A DNA stretch of 64,000 bases from CAIKOD01 sp035505975. GTDB lineage: Archaea > Halobacteriota > Methanomicrobia > Methanomicrobiales > Methanospirillaceae. How positions within the stretch are numbered: the stretch's first letter is position 1; each line of letters starts with the position of its first letter. Positions 37,012 through 45,797 of the stretch are shown in pieces. The notes under the pieces are model-generated. The model made no database searches. It had not been told where the DNA came from and was given only the letters and a program-made list of their open reading frames with translations. The stretch is from contig DATJQJ010000053.1 in assembly GCA_035505975.1 (NCBI GenBank), positions 1 through 64,000 on the forward strand. Reading direction: 5' to 3'. Made by a program: the position numbers and the translations under genes.

Positions 37012-37466
37012 GCGAGTACGTTCCGCAGTATGTAAACACTGTTACCAAGTATATTTTTGTCGAGTCCCCGGAGATGACCCCCCAGGACCTTGCCGTGAGG
37101 GCATATGAAATTTCAGAGGGCGCCATGATAAAAGAAACCTGTTTCGGCCTCCAGGTCACCGGAAAACCGGAAGAAGTCGATGCCATCGTCGATTCACTCA
37201 GGAAGCTGGATCCCGATCATATTTTTGTGAAAGACCGCGGATTCCCGCCGGGTGATGAACGAAGGTGCCGGGCAAATCTCGGCGGGGCCCGTCCCGGGTT
37301 CTTTGGTCATGAATTTGAATTGACGCTCATCCGCCACGTGTCACACGGCCTCCATGAACTACCCGGGCGCAACCCTGACGCCGAAGCGCATCCCCCTTCG
37401 CCACATACCGAGGAAAAACTGGACATTTACCGCCTTAAGAAACTGATTGATGCACAGGAGCCATAA
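37008..37466 (+). CDS. Methanogenesis marker protein 6
   Basis: A 152-residue methanogen-specific protein (Mmp6), recognised by TKYIFVESPEMTPQDLAVRA and HVSHGLHELPGRNPDAE, with FVKDRGFPPGDERRCRANLG between. Function unknown. Its place between mmp3 and mmp5, with ATGA overlap to mmp3, ties it to MCR maturation or activation by context. Confidence 0.9.
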   Translation: MSEYVPQYVNTVTKYIFVESPEMTPQDLAVRAYEISEGAMIKETCFGLQVTGKPEEVDAIVDSLRKLDPDHIFVKDRGFPPGDERRCRANLGGARPGFFGHEFELTLIRHVSHGLHELPGRNPDAEAHPPSPHTEEKLDIYRLKKLIDAQEP

Positions 37467-37469
37467 ACA

Positions 37470-37916
37470 ATGGTGAAAGTTTTTATTTATCCTGCGACGA
37501 GCCTTATCCTCTCCGATCTGGTTGCACGGTTTGGTCATAAACCCCTTTCAGCAGCCCAGCAGATCAGGGAGCACATCCAGACTGCCGGCGTCGAGATCCC
37601 CCCACTGCAGATCAGCCCCGAGGACCCGAAAAAGGGGTTAAAATATGCTGCGGTCGAGGTCCCTTCAGGGGTAAGGGGGCGGATGTCGCTCTATGGTCCC
37701 ATGGTCGAGGATGCGGAAGCTGCGATCATCGTCAATGACGCCGATCTCGCGTTCGGATGCATGGGATGCGCAAGGACCAACGAGCTCATCGTATTCCTCC
37801 TTAAGAAAAGGGACATCCCGGTCCTCGAACTGAACTATCCACGGAACGACGAAGAAGGAACCGAATTCGTTGCAGCCATCAGGAAGTTTCTCATCGACCT
37901 CGGAGGTGCGAAATGA
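37470..37916 (+). CDS. Methanogenesis marker protein 5
   Basis: A 148-residue methanogen-specific protein (Mmp5). Motifs include KVFIYPATSLILSDLVARFG at the start and FGCMGCARTNELIVFLL with a CxxC pair. Function unknown; it starts three bases after mmp6 and overlaps mmp15 by four bases. Confidence 0.9.
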   Translation: MVKVFIYPATSLILSDLVARFGHKPLSAAQQIREHIQTAGVEIPPLQISPEDPKKGLKYAAVEVPSGVRGRMSLYGPMVEDAEAAIIVNDADLAFGCMGCARTNELIVFLLKKRDIPVLELNYPRNDEEGTEFVAAIRKFLIDLGGAK

Positions 37917-39151
37917 CGGCACCGGTCAGGATCGCCCAACTCTCCTGCGGCCCGGAATACAGCGGTGTCCAGAAGGAGATCAACGAGGCTGCCAAAGCAG
38001 TCGATGCAGAAATTTTCTATCCTGATATCAATTTAAAAGACATACGAAGGAATTTTGGAAACTTCGGTCTTGACGTAAGGAGCCCTGACCTCAAACTTGC
38101 CATTGCCCGTGCCATGGCCCTTGTCGAAGGGCGGGTCGAAGCTGACGCCGTCTTTATCGCTACCTGTTTCCGTTGTGCCGAAGCAGCAATCGTCCGGAAC
38201 GAACTCAGGCGGTATATCCACGAGAATTCGAAACTGCCGGTGGTGAGTTATTCGTTCACCGAACGGACCACGGCAGGGACTCTCCTCACCCGGATGGAAG
38301 CCCTCACCACCATCGCCCGGAGGAGAGCACTGCTTGCGAGAGAAACCCAGGTGGGACTCACCCTCGGGGTAGATTCGGGATCCAGCACCACGAAAGCGGT
38401 CGTCATGAAAGACAACGCGATCGTCGGCACCGGATGGCTCCCGACGACAGGAGTGCTCGAGAGTGCGGAGGCGGTCATAAAACTTGCACTTGAGCAGGCC
38501 GGAGTGAAACGTGAGGATGTCCAGGCCGTTGGCACCACGGGATACGGAAGGTTCTTGGTCGGGGAGAAAATCGGAGCAGACCTTATCCAGGAAGAACTTA
38601 CCGTGAACTCGAAGGGTGCGGTCTATCTCGCCGACTGCCAGCACGGCCCGTCAACCGTGATCGACATCGGGGGGATGGACAACAAGGCGATCAGTGTGCA
38701 GGACGGTATCCCGGGTACATTCACCATGGGCGGCATCTGCGCAGGAGCGAGCGGGAGGTTCCTTGAGATGACCGCAAAACGCCTTGGTGTCGAGATTACG
38801 GAACTTGGACCCCTGGCGATGAAGGGAATGGCTGCCGATGTCCCCATGAACAGTTACTGCATCGTTTTCGGGACACAGAGTCTGGTCAATGCCCTGGCGG
38901 CCGGAAGTTCGCGGGAGAACGTTGCTGCCGCAGCCTGTCATAGCGTCGCCGAACAGGTCTTCGAACAGCAGCTCCAGGAGGTCGATATCAGGGAACCGGT
39001 GATCATGGTCGGCGGGACATCGCTGATCGACGGTCTTGTCTATGCAATGGGGCAGTTGCTGCAGACCGAGATCGTGGTCCCCCACCACTCGCAGTATATC
39101 GGGGCGGTCGGTTCGGCATTGCTGTCGTCGGGGTTCATCAGGGAGTTGTAA
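37913..39151 (+). CDS. Methanogenesis marker protein 15 (ASKHA ATPase, BadF/HgdC-like)
   Basis: A 412-residue protein. The C-terminal two thirds are an ASKHA ATPase of the 2-hydroxyglutaryl-CoA dehydratase activator type: GVDSGSSTTKAVVM (phosphate 1), STVIDIGGMDNKAI, and GGICAGASGRFLEMTAKRLG containing the Cys expected to ligate a shared [4Fe-4S] cluster. The N-terminal part has CFRCAEAA. Known relatives use ATP to push electrons at low potential, which would suit MCR activation; that link is inference from family and operon. Confidence 0.92.
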   Translation: MTAPVRIAQLSCGPEYSGVQKEINEAAKAVDAEIFYPDINLKDIRRNFGNFGLDVRSPDLKLAIARAMALVEGRVEADAVFIATCFRCAEAAIVRNELRRYIHENSKLPVVSYSFTERTTAGTLLTRMEALTTIARRRALLARETQVGLTLGVDSGSSTTKAVVMKDNAIVGTGWLPTTGVLESAEAVIKLALEQAGVKREDVQAVGTTGYGRFLVGEKIGADLIQEELTVNSKGAVYLADCQHGPSTVIDIGGMDNKAISVQDGIPGTFTMGGICAGASGRFLEMTAKRLGVEITELGPLAMKGMAADVPMNSYCIVFGTQSLVNALAAGSSRENVAAAACHSVAEQVFEQQLQEVDIREPVIMVGGTSLIDGLVYAMGQLLQTEIVVPHHSQYIGAVGSALLSSGFIREL

Positions 39152-39733
39152 ATGGGACCGCTCGATTACTTTGAGGTCGAATGTCCCGAAGTTACCGGGG
39201 GAGAGTATTACAAACGCATCGTTACGACAGTCCTCCTTGACCATGACCTCACCAAGGTCGTCGCAAAGATCCATATCTTCATAGACCCATCGGTACCCTT
39301 GTTCATCGCTGTCGGAACAACGAAAAGGCTTCCCTCACCCGTGAAAGTCAGGGATTTTGCAAACCTGAATATCGAGGAGCACAAGGTGACGATCTCGATC
39401 GGGAACGAGGCCTATCTCGCCCCGTTCCTGAAACTGCTCTGGGAAAAATTCGGGAAGGGACAGGTCGAGCAACCTGACAGGTTCACTATTGTCCTGGCCC
39501 TGGAGCGGGCAGAGTCCGAAAAGCTCGAAGACATGGTCGTTACCGATCCCAGTCTTGCCCTTTATAAGGACCTGATATACGCAATGCAGACCATTGCACC
39601 GGAAGGGTTCAAAGTCAGGCGCCAATATTACGGAAAAGGGAAATTCTACTATATCGCGAGCGAAAATACTCTCGAAGAGGACCTGATGCCTCTGCTCAGG
39701 GAGAAATTTGCCCTGATGGGGGAGGAACTATGA
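39152..39733 (+). CDS. Methanogenesis marker protein 17
   Basis: A 193-residue methanogen-specific protein (Mmp17) starting immediately after the mmp15 stop. Recognised by YFEVECPEVTGGEYYKRIV and KVRRQYYGKGKFYYIASEN. Mmp17 has been found in the MCR activation complex. No catalytic motif is visible. The end overlaps mmp7 by four bases. Confidence 0.92.
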   Translation: MGPLDYFEVECPEVTGGEYYKRIVTTVLLDHDLTKVVAKIHIFIDPSVPLFIAVGTTKRLPSPVKVRDFANLNIEEHKVTISIGNEAYLAPFLKLLWEKFGKGQVEQPDRFTIVLALERAESEKLEDMVVTDPSLALYKDLIYAMQTIAPEGFKVRRQYYGKGKFYYIASENTLEEDLMPLLREKFALMGEEL

Positions 39734-40668
39734 CGCTCGTCCCGGTTACTTACAGGGGCGGAGTATACCGGCATGACGAGGTCGTCGACCTCATCGAGGA
39801 TGTCGGCGGCTACATTATCCAGAAGCATTTTCTTGCCCAGGAGGTAGTTCTCCAGGCCCTGGTCCCGAAAGACGATATCGAACTGATAAGAAGGGTCGGT
39901 AAACCTCTCCTCGGTGATGTGACCCCCGCACCCCTTGTCGGTACCGAGATCGCGGTCGTGAGCATGAGCCTCGAGATCCACCACCTCCCCCATGCTTCGT
40001 GCGATATTGCAGAATATGTCAGGAGGAACGGGGCGAAGACCAACATGGTCGGACTGGCAAGGGGATTCGGGAAACGGGTCGCCCAGATGAACGACGAGGA
40101 GCGGGACGTCATCAACGAGCACGACCTTGCCCTGTTCATGCTCGGTAACTTCGAGGCGTGCATCCAGCACAAATTCCCGGTCTTACGGAGGGGTATCGAT
40201 GTGCCCATTATCGTCTGCGGTGGGCCTTCGAAAGAGGCACTGCAGAAGATCATCGATCCTCCCGTCGACGGGTACGTCGGGAATGTCGGCCGGTTCATGC
40301 ACAGGACCAAGGAATCGGACGAACTCGAGAAGCTCGACGAGATCAATACCGAAATTACCCGGGTGCTTGATATCCGCCGGGACGAGATCGCGAAAGACCC
40401 GCTCTCGGTATCGCCCGCCCGCCTCATGGACGTCATCGGGGAACAGGTCCCCGACATCGCCGATGTGACATCTCCGACACCGATTACGGTCCAGATCGCA
40501 GGTCTCAGGGTCAAGTTGCCGTACGACACGTACGCAACCTTGATCCGTAAATGCGAGATCGAAGGCGGCATTACGATCGGCGACGTCGCCGATGTCAACC
40601 CTTCAAGGATGAGAGATTATATCCTCATCAGGGTCAGGCCGTTCTCGGAAACGAATATTGTGGTTTGA
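39730..40668 (+). CDS. Methanogenesis marker protein 7
   Basis: A 312-residue methanogen-specific protein (Mmp7), another component reported in the MCR activation complex. Recognised by SMSLEIHHLPHASCDIAEYV, VGLARGFGKRVAQMNDEERD and VGNVGRFMHRTKE. Last gene of the atwA-mmp3-mmp6-mmp5-mmp15-mmp17-mmp7 operon. No mcr, mcrC or mtr gene is present in the window. Confidence 0.92.
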   Translation: MTLVPVTYRGGVYRHDEVVDLIEDVGGYIIQKHFLAQEVVLQALVPKDDIELIRRVGKPLLGDVTPAPLVGTEIAVVSMSLEIHHLPHASCDIAEYVRRNGAKTNMVGLARGFGKRVAQMNDEERDVINEHDLALFMLGNFEACIQHKFPVLRRGIDVPIIVCGGPSKEALQKIIDPPVDGYVGNVGRFMHRTKESDELEKLDEINTEITRVLDIRRDEIAKDPLSVSPARLMDVIGEQVPDIADVTSPTPITVQIAGLRVKLPYDTYATLIRKCEIEGGITIGDVADVNPSRMRDYILIRVRPFSETNIVV

Positions 40669-40700
40669 CTGGAGCAACAGCCCTTAATTCCGGGAGACCA

Positions 40701-41168
40701 TCATATCCTGAAACTTTTCTCTTTCTCGAGCTTCGCGGTACGTACAAGATCCGTTATCTCAGAAGGCAGGCGGTTATTTTGCCATGCTTTCTCGACGTCG
40801 ACCGATTTCCCGGCATTTTTCACGGCTTTCAAGGCATGCGAAGCAGCTCCCAGCGAATGGTCAGCCATATGAGCAGTTGCAACGGCATGCCCTGCGGATC
40901 TGGCTACAGCAGTCGTCACCGGGTTAGACGATGCTCTTGCCGCCGCATGGGCATCCACCGATGCCTTCATCGCATCACCGGTTGTTGCCCTGCCCATTTC
41001 CCATTCTTCTGCGATTAATAATGCCTGCGTCACGCGGCTGTCTACCGTCCCTTCAATGAACGGTATGACATGGCCTGCACATTCCCGTGCCCACCTGACC
41101 AGCAGGCGGTGATGATCTTCCGAAAGCTCTCCACCCCGGTGAACGGCCACAAATCGTTTGTCACGCAT
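40701..41168 (-). CDS. Imm5-like putative immunity protein
   Basis: A 155-residue helical protein of the family annotated as Imm-5 putative immunity protein. Conserved text includes RFVAVHRGGELSEDHHRLL at the start, AEEWEMGRATTGDAMKAS, and AGHAVATAHMADHSLGAASH with KAWQNNRLP. In bacteria such genes sit near polymorphic toxins; here no toxin or secretion gene is adjacent, so the role is open. It converges on the end of mmp7. Confidence 0.75.
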   Translation of the reverse strand: MRDKRFVAVHRGGELSEDHHRLLVRWARECAGHVIPFIEGTVDSRVTQALLIAEEWEMGRATTGDAMKASVDAHAAARASSNPVTTAVARSAGHAVATAHMADHSLGAASHALKAVKNAGKSVDVEKAWQNNRLPSEITDLVRTAKLEKEKSFRI

Positions 41169-41332
41169 TGTTCACAGACCCCATGATTTCCTATATCGGC
41201 ACCCTGGCCTCCACGTGGTACTGGATTTTTCGGGATCTGGTATAGAGTCCCGGGAGCTCATGTCGACCGGTAATTGTGTGACAATGACATAACAGAAAAA
41301 AGATATGAAGACCTGTCGCCAGTACAACGTCA

Positions 41333-42250
41333 CTATTCCTCCTTCCTCACGATTTCATCCAGGGAATCGATTACCGGGCGAAGGGAGTCCGGTATTGCCA
41401 GTTCGATCGCCTGTATTTTATGGCCCCTGAATTCGATCACATAGGAGAACAGATCGGCCCCGGCCCCGATTTTGAACATCGGGAGATCTTCCTGGTTCAC
41501 CAAATCGAAACCGGTCGACCCGAACAGTGAGACGAGGCCGGCTTTTTCAGAAGGGGTGATGGTGAATGTCCTGCCGCCATTCCTGGTATTAACGATGGCA
41601 GTCCGGTTTTCGTATATCGTGAGCTTGTCGTCAAACCCGGCAATCCCTCCTGATCGTTCGTAATGGACAAAAACACCCTGGCCGGCCCGACCGTCCCGGG
41701 AAATGGGGTACATATCGATAATCGAAACAATTGTCCCCCACATATGGAACGACGCCATGTCGGGATCTGTTTTTGCGGTGAACCTCACCCGCATGCCGTC
41801 CTGTGCGTATTCTTTCGGGAGGTTGAGCGGGTCGTATTGTTTCCCGTCATCAGAAACGATGCCAAAGAACCCGCCTTCCATGGGAAGCCAGGTGACCGTC
41901 CCGGTGGCAGAAAAACCTGTTCCTGCGGGAGGAGCCCAGGGCGCTATCAGGGGCGTCTGCCACCTTGTTAAATTCTGAAAAATCGATGTTCCTGTATCGT
42001 ACAGGGTAAAATGGAATCCGCTGTTATTCGCAACCCATCCGGACCTGATTACAGCCTGTTGCTGCTGAAGGATGTGCAAAACCGGATGATAAGGGAAATC
42101 AACGCTGTTGGCATCTCCGGCCTGTCCCCTGATAAGGTCAGCCTGACTGACCTGACCGGTCCCCGCAACCGTAACTGCCGATGCGAAGCTGCATGAAAAA
42201 ATAAATCCACAAATTACTGCGGCGAGTATAAGCGACCGTGTCGTCGTCAT
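41333..42250 (-). CDS. Secreted protein with OB-like and emfourin-like regions
   Basis: A 305-residue protein with a signal peptide (LILAAVICGFIFSCSFASA). The middle (about 110-185: GTVTWLPMEGGFFGIVSDDG, YDPLNLPKEYAQDGMRVRFT) looks like a small beta-barrel domain seen in secreted archaeal proteins. The C-terminal 110 residues, from YERSGGIAGFDDKLTIYENR, resemble the protease inhibitor emfourin in having RSGGxAG, a DLxY-like core (ADLFSYVIEFRG) and a PDSLRPVIDSLDEI tail. Function as a protease inhibitor is a hypothesis from pattern alone. Confidence 0.6.
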   Translation of the reverse strand: MTTTRSLILAAVICGFIFSCSFASAVTVAGTGQVSQADLIRGQAGDANSVDFPYHPVLHILQQQQAVIRSGWVANNSGFHFTLYDTGTSIFQNLTRWQTPLIAPWAPPAGTGFSATGTVTWLPMEGGFFGIVSDDGKQYDPLNLPKEYAQDGMRVRFTAKTDPDMASFHMWGTIVSIIDMYPISRDGRAGQGVFVHYERSGGIAGFDDKLTIYENRTAIVNTRNGGRTFTITPSEKAGLVSLFGSTGFDLVNQEDLPMFKIGAGADLFSYVIEFRGHKIQAIELAIPDSLRPVIDSLDEIVRKEE

Positions 42251-42478
42251 CGTATTCTTGAGGTAAATTCATCCGCTTATTACTATATATTTAACGAACC
42301 GGCCACATTATTCGGGATTTATGACGCTAAAAGAAGCAGGTGTTCGTATCCTGATTGGCGATGGCAGCTTTGAATCCCTTCGCGGCCCTTCCTCTGTTGC
42401 ACTCCCACTTGGATCACATCATTATCCCTCCGAAGTTATTACAACTTTTCCCGATGATTAAGTTCTCAGGAATGATTT

Positions 42479-42919
42479 ATGTCCGAATTTGAAGATCTTC
42501 TCAGGGGAATCGTTGCAAGAGGAACAGAGGAAACCTCACACGAATGGCTGGATGATGTGGAACAGGAGTACGGGCGGACACCGCTGATATTCAAGAGGAT
42601 GTCGGAACGTCCTGAAGTGCTTATCTCCCATCTTCTCTACAAGGGGACCGTCACCCAGATGAGTGGCCTCGACCCGAAATATGTGGAGCTCATCAGCATG
42701 GCTGTCGGTGCGGCACTCCGCTGCCAGCATTGTACCGGGTATCACATGCAGGCTGCGATGAAGAAAGGGGCCACCCGGGAGGAGATCCTCGAAGTAATCC
42801 TGATCGCCGGGCTTATTTCGAATTCATCGGTCCTTGCCAACGCATACCGTATCATCGATGAAAAGATGGCGGCATGCATACCATGCGTCAACGAAGGGAT
42901 GGATGTGCCGCCGTCCTGA
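42479..42919 (+). CDS. Carboxymuconolactone decarboxylase (AhpD-like) family protein
   Basis: A 146-residue helical protein of the CMD/AhpD family. The redox motif LRCQHCTGYHMQAA (CxxC with following His) indicates a peroxide- or disulfide-linked role as in AhpD. The pattern KGATREEILEVILIAGLI is typical. No peroxiredoxin is adjacent. The following gap (42920-43171) contains a GC-rich inverted repeat near 43050-43083 and no gene I can support. Confidence 0.9.
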   Translation: MSEFEDLLRGIVARGTEETSHEWLDDVEQEYGRTPLIFKRMSERPEVLISHLLYKGTVTQMSGLDPKYVELISMAVGAALRCQHCTGYHMQAAMKKGATREEILEVILIAGLISNSSVLANAYRIIDEKMAACIPCVNEGMDVPPS

Positions 42920-43171
42920 ACCGGCCCCGGGAAATCCATATTTTTACTTTCTTGTTGTTTCACTGGAAGTTCGATTCAGGCTTCCCGCATATAAGATGAC
43001 TCGTGGTTGCGAAATTATCGCGTCTCTGCTATTTTCCGGCCGGTCGAACCGCCGTCCGGGGCGCCCTTCGGGGGCGGCGGCGCCTGTCATGTTTCGGGAG
43101 TCCGGGACACAGCCCATTCATAAAAGCAGCAATCGCAGCAGGTTTCGATATCGTGGTGTCCGATGACCAGG

Positions 43172-45100
43172 TTACTCCTGGTGTTTTTTCCCTGGATCAC
43201 GGTTGTTTTTCCCGGCGTTTTTTCTGCTTTTATCAGGCGCCCTCAGCATTCCTGCGTTACCTCTCAATCCCGGGTTCTTTCCGGACTTATCAGTCGTTTT
43301 AAGGGTCTTTGGAAGCGATACGCCCCCGTGACCGATCATCTCTTTGATCAGGTCCGGCCGCCCCGCAGCCCTCAGTCCTTCCATCACGAGTTCCCTGTTG
43401 CCCTGGTCCCGGAACCTGAGGAGGGCCCGCTGAACCAGCTTTTCTCTTCCTTTGGGCACGTAGACAGGTTCAAGGGTGAACGGGTCGAGCCCGGTATGAT
43501 ACATGCACGTCGATACACTCATCGGCGTCGGCGTAAAGTCCTGGACCTGTTCGGTGTACAGGTCATGGTCCCTGATGTACAGCGCGAGCTCGACCATGTC
43601 TTTCATGGTACACCCCGGGTGTCCGGACATAAAATAGGGAAGGATATACTGTTTTTTGCCGTCAGTCTCAGAAAATTTCCTGAAACTGGTTAAAAAGCGT
43701 TCAAATACCTCCACTGAGGGCTTATTCATAATCCGGGTCACATGGCGGACGATGTGTTCGGGGGCGACCTTCAGGTGGCCTGATGTGTGCCTGCCGACGA
43801 CTTCCTCCAGGTAGGACGTTTGTTCTTTTTCGATGAGGTCGTACCGTATCCCCGAGCTGATAAACACTCGTTTGACACCGGGAATTTCCGTGACCGCCTG
43901 TAGCATGGCAACCTGCACTTCGTGAGCCGTTTTATAGGATGGACAACCGGTACAGTTCCTGTCTGTACACGCACCGTCTTTATCCCACGCCCGGCAGGAG
44001 GCCATAAACATATTCGCCGTCGGGCCACCGATATCCTGGATTATTCCCCTGAACCCGGACATTTTGGCGAGCCGTCCTGCCTCCCTGACAACCGACGCAA
44101 TACTGCGGCTCTGGATGATCCGTCCCTGGTGATGGGTCAGGGCACAGAAACTGCAGGCGCCGGAACACCCGCGGTGACTCGTAATCGAGAACCTGACCGG
44201 GTCCAGGGCAGGGACCGGCTCCCGGTACGACGGATGGGGCTCGCGGCGAAACGGTAACTCGTATATCCTGTCCATTTCCTCGGTGGAGAGCGGCTTTGCA
44301 GGAGGGTTCTGGATGATAATGGTCTTCGGATGGGCCTGTGCCACGGCACATCCCCTTACCGGGTCCTGTTCCCGGTAATGGGCAGCGAATGCCCTCGCGT
44401 ATGCCGTCCGGTCCCTGGAAACATCATCGAATGAAGGGATGAGGACGATCTCCTCGTGAATTCCCGATCGCCATTCGGCCAGGGGCATCTTGTACGACGT
44501 CCCTGCTATGTCCCGGATCGATCCGATCGCCTCGCCATTCGAGAGCCGGCGTGCGATCTCCAGGAGCTGGCGTTCCGCCATACCGAATACGAGAAGATCG
44601 GCAGGGGCATCGGCAAGGACCGACCGCCGTACGCTGTCGGACCAGTAGTCGTAGTGGGCAAACCTCCTGAGGCTCGCCTCTATCCCGGCAATAATTATCG
44701 GGATTCCGGGAAAATTCGAATGGATTATGTCGGTATAGACGAGGAGTGCCCTGTCGGGCCTCCCGGGTTTTCCCCCGGGCCCGTAAACGTCTTCCTTCCT
44801 CCGTTTCAATGCCGGAGTAAGGTTATTTACCATCGAATCGACGTTTCCGGAGGATATGGCAAAAAATAACCTGGGTTTGCCGAGCTTCCTGAATTCTTCA
44901 GGATTTTTCCAGTCCGGTCTTGCGATCACGCCGACAGAATACCCGGCATCCCAGAGGACTCGGCCTATCAGGGCCGTTCCAAACGACGGGTGATCGACAT
45001 AGGCGTCGCCGGTGACGAGGATGATATCGAACTGTCCGACACCAAGCTCCGCTCCTTCTGTTTCAGTCATTGGCAGGAACATCGGCTGTTGTGGTTGCAT
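43172..45100 (-). CDS. YgiQ-family radical SAM protein
   Basis: A 642-residue UPF0313 (YgiQ) radical SAM enzyme. The cluster-binding CxxxCxxC is in TSHRGCSGACSFCALTHHQG. Other family segments are FDIILVTGDAYVDHPSFG at the N-terminus, FVGMAERQ-like FGMAERQLLEI, and QDFTPTPMSVSTCMYHTG. The C-terminal 45 residues are Lys/Asn/Gly-rich and poorly conserved. The reaction is unknown. A start ten codons later (45070) is possible. The PPC-domain gene lies upstream on the same strand. Confidence 0.93.
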   Translation of the reverse strand: MQPQQPMFLPMTETEGAELGVGQFDIILVTGDAYVDHPSFGTALIGRVLWDAGYSVGVIARPDWKNPEEFRKLGKPRLFFAISSGNVDSMVNNLTPALKRRKEDVYGPGGKPGRPDRALLVYTDIIHSNFPGIPIIIAGIEASLRRFAHYDYWSDSVRRSVLADAPADLLVFGMAERQLLEIARRLSNGEAIGSIRDIAGTSYKMPLAEWRSGIHEEIVLIPSFDDVSRDRTAYARAFAAHYREQDPVRGCAVAQAHPKTIIIQNPPAKPLSTEEMDRIYELPFRREPHPSYREPVPALDPVRFSITSHRGCSGACSFCALTHHQGRIIQSRSIASVVREAGRLAKMSGFRGIIQDIGGPTANMFMASCRAWDKDGACTDRNCTGCPSYKTAHEVQVAMLQAVTEIPGVKRVFISSGIRYDLIEKEQTSYLEEVVGRHTSGHLKVAPEHIVRHVTRIMNKPSVEVFERFLTSFRKFSETDGKKQYILPYFMSGHPGCTMKDMVELALYIRDHDLYTEQVQDFTPTPMSVSTCMYHTGLDPFTLEPVYVPKGREKLVQRALLRFRDQGNRELVMEGLRAAGRPDLIKEMIGHGGVSLPKTLKTTDKSGKNPGLRGNAGMLRAPDKSRKNAGKNNRDPGKKHQE

Positions 45101-45151
45101 GGTGTCCGGTTACGGGTCAGTTCTCTGAGTATTACCCTTATCGTGAAGTTT

Positions 45152-45607
45152 TCACAAATGCCTGGAGCCTTCTGGCATGACCGGCAGGACAAGTCCGGTT
45201 ACCGGGTCCTGTTCCATATGCATTTCGATGCCGGTGATCTCAGTAATGACTGCCTCAACGATGATGTATGTCGTGATCGTTCCCCGAAGACATCCGGTAA
45301 GGACCTGGTTGCCCCTGCCGATCGAGGCGTGGAGGTGCAGGCGGGGACCGTCCTCTCCCGGCGTTATGGTAGCCATGCCCACTACTTCCCACCCCCCGGA
45401 AAATGACTCAAAATGAGGATCTGGTGGGAGGACGGGCTTTTCGGGGCCTGTCACGATCTCTCCCGATAACAATGCCCCGATAAACCTGATATACCCGCAG
45501 TTTATCCCATGTCCGATGATGAATTCATGGAGAGTCCCGACCAGATCCTCTCCGTGGTCGATCCTCAGGAGAAAAATTCTTCCCGGTTTTCCTTCTGCGT
45601 ATTGCAT
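45152..45607 (-). CDS. PPC (DUF296) domain protein
   Basis: A 151-residue protein consisting of one PPC/DUF296 domain, a trimeric fold found in plant AT-hook proteins and in bacterial and archaeal stand-alone proteins. Signature: GEDLVGTLHEFIIGHGINCG, HLHASIGRGNQVLTGCLRG. The paired His residues probably bind a metal. Often annotated as DNA-binding, but stand-alone forms have no AT-hook. Function unknown. Confidence 0.85.
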   Translation of the reverse strand: MQYAEGKPGRIFLLRIDHGEDLVGTLHEFIIGHGINCGYIRFIGALLSGEIVTGPEKPVLPPDPHFESFSGGWEVVGMATITPGEDGPRLHLHASIGRGNQVLTGCLRGTITTYIIVEAVITEITGIEMHMEQDPVTGLVLPVMPEGSRHL

Positions 45608-45797
45608 GAACGATCTGATCAGAACGTGTGTACCGGCCTGTCATAAACCAATCTCAGCGGGCATCCTGTCCCGGAACAGTAGGATAGAAAAGCCCGCAGC
45701 TCTGGAGGAGGTTTCATAATTCGGGATCCGGTCAACCGGAATCAGGGTGTTTCTTAATACCCCAATGTGTGGCATCCAAAAAATGACAGTTTTGGCA

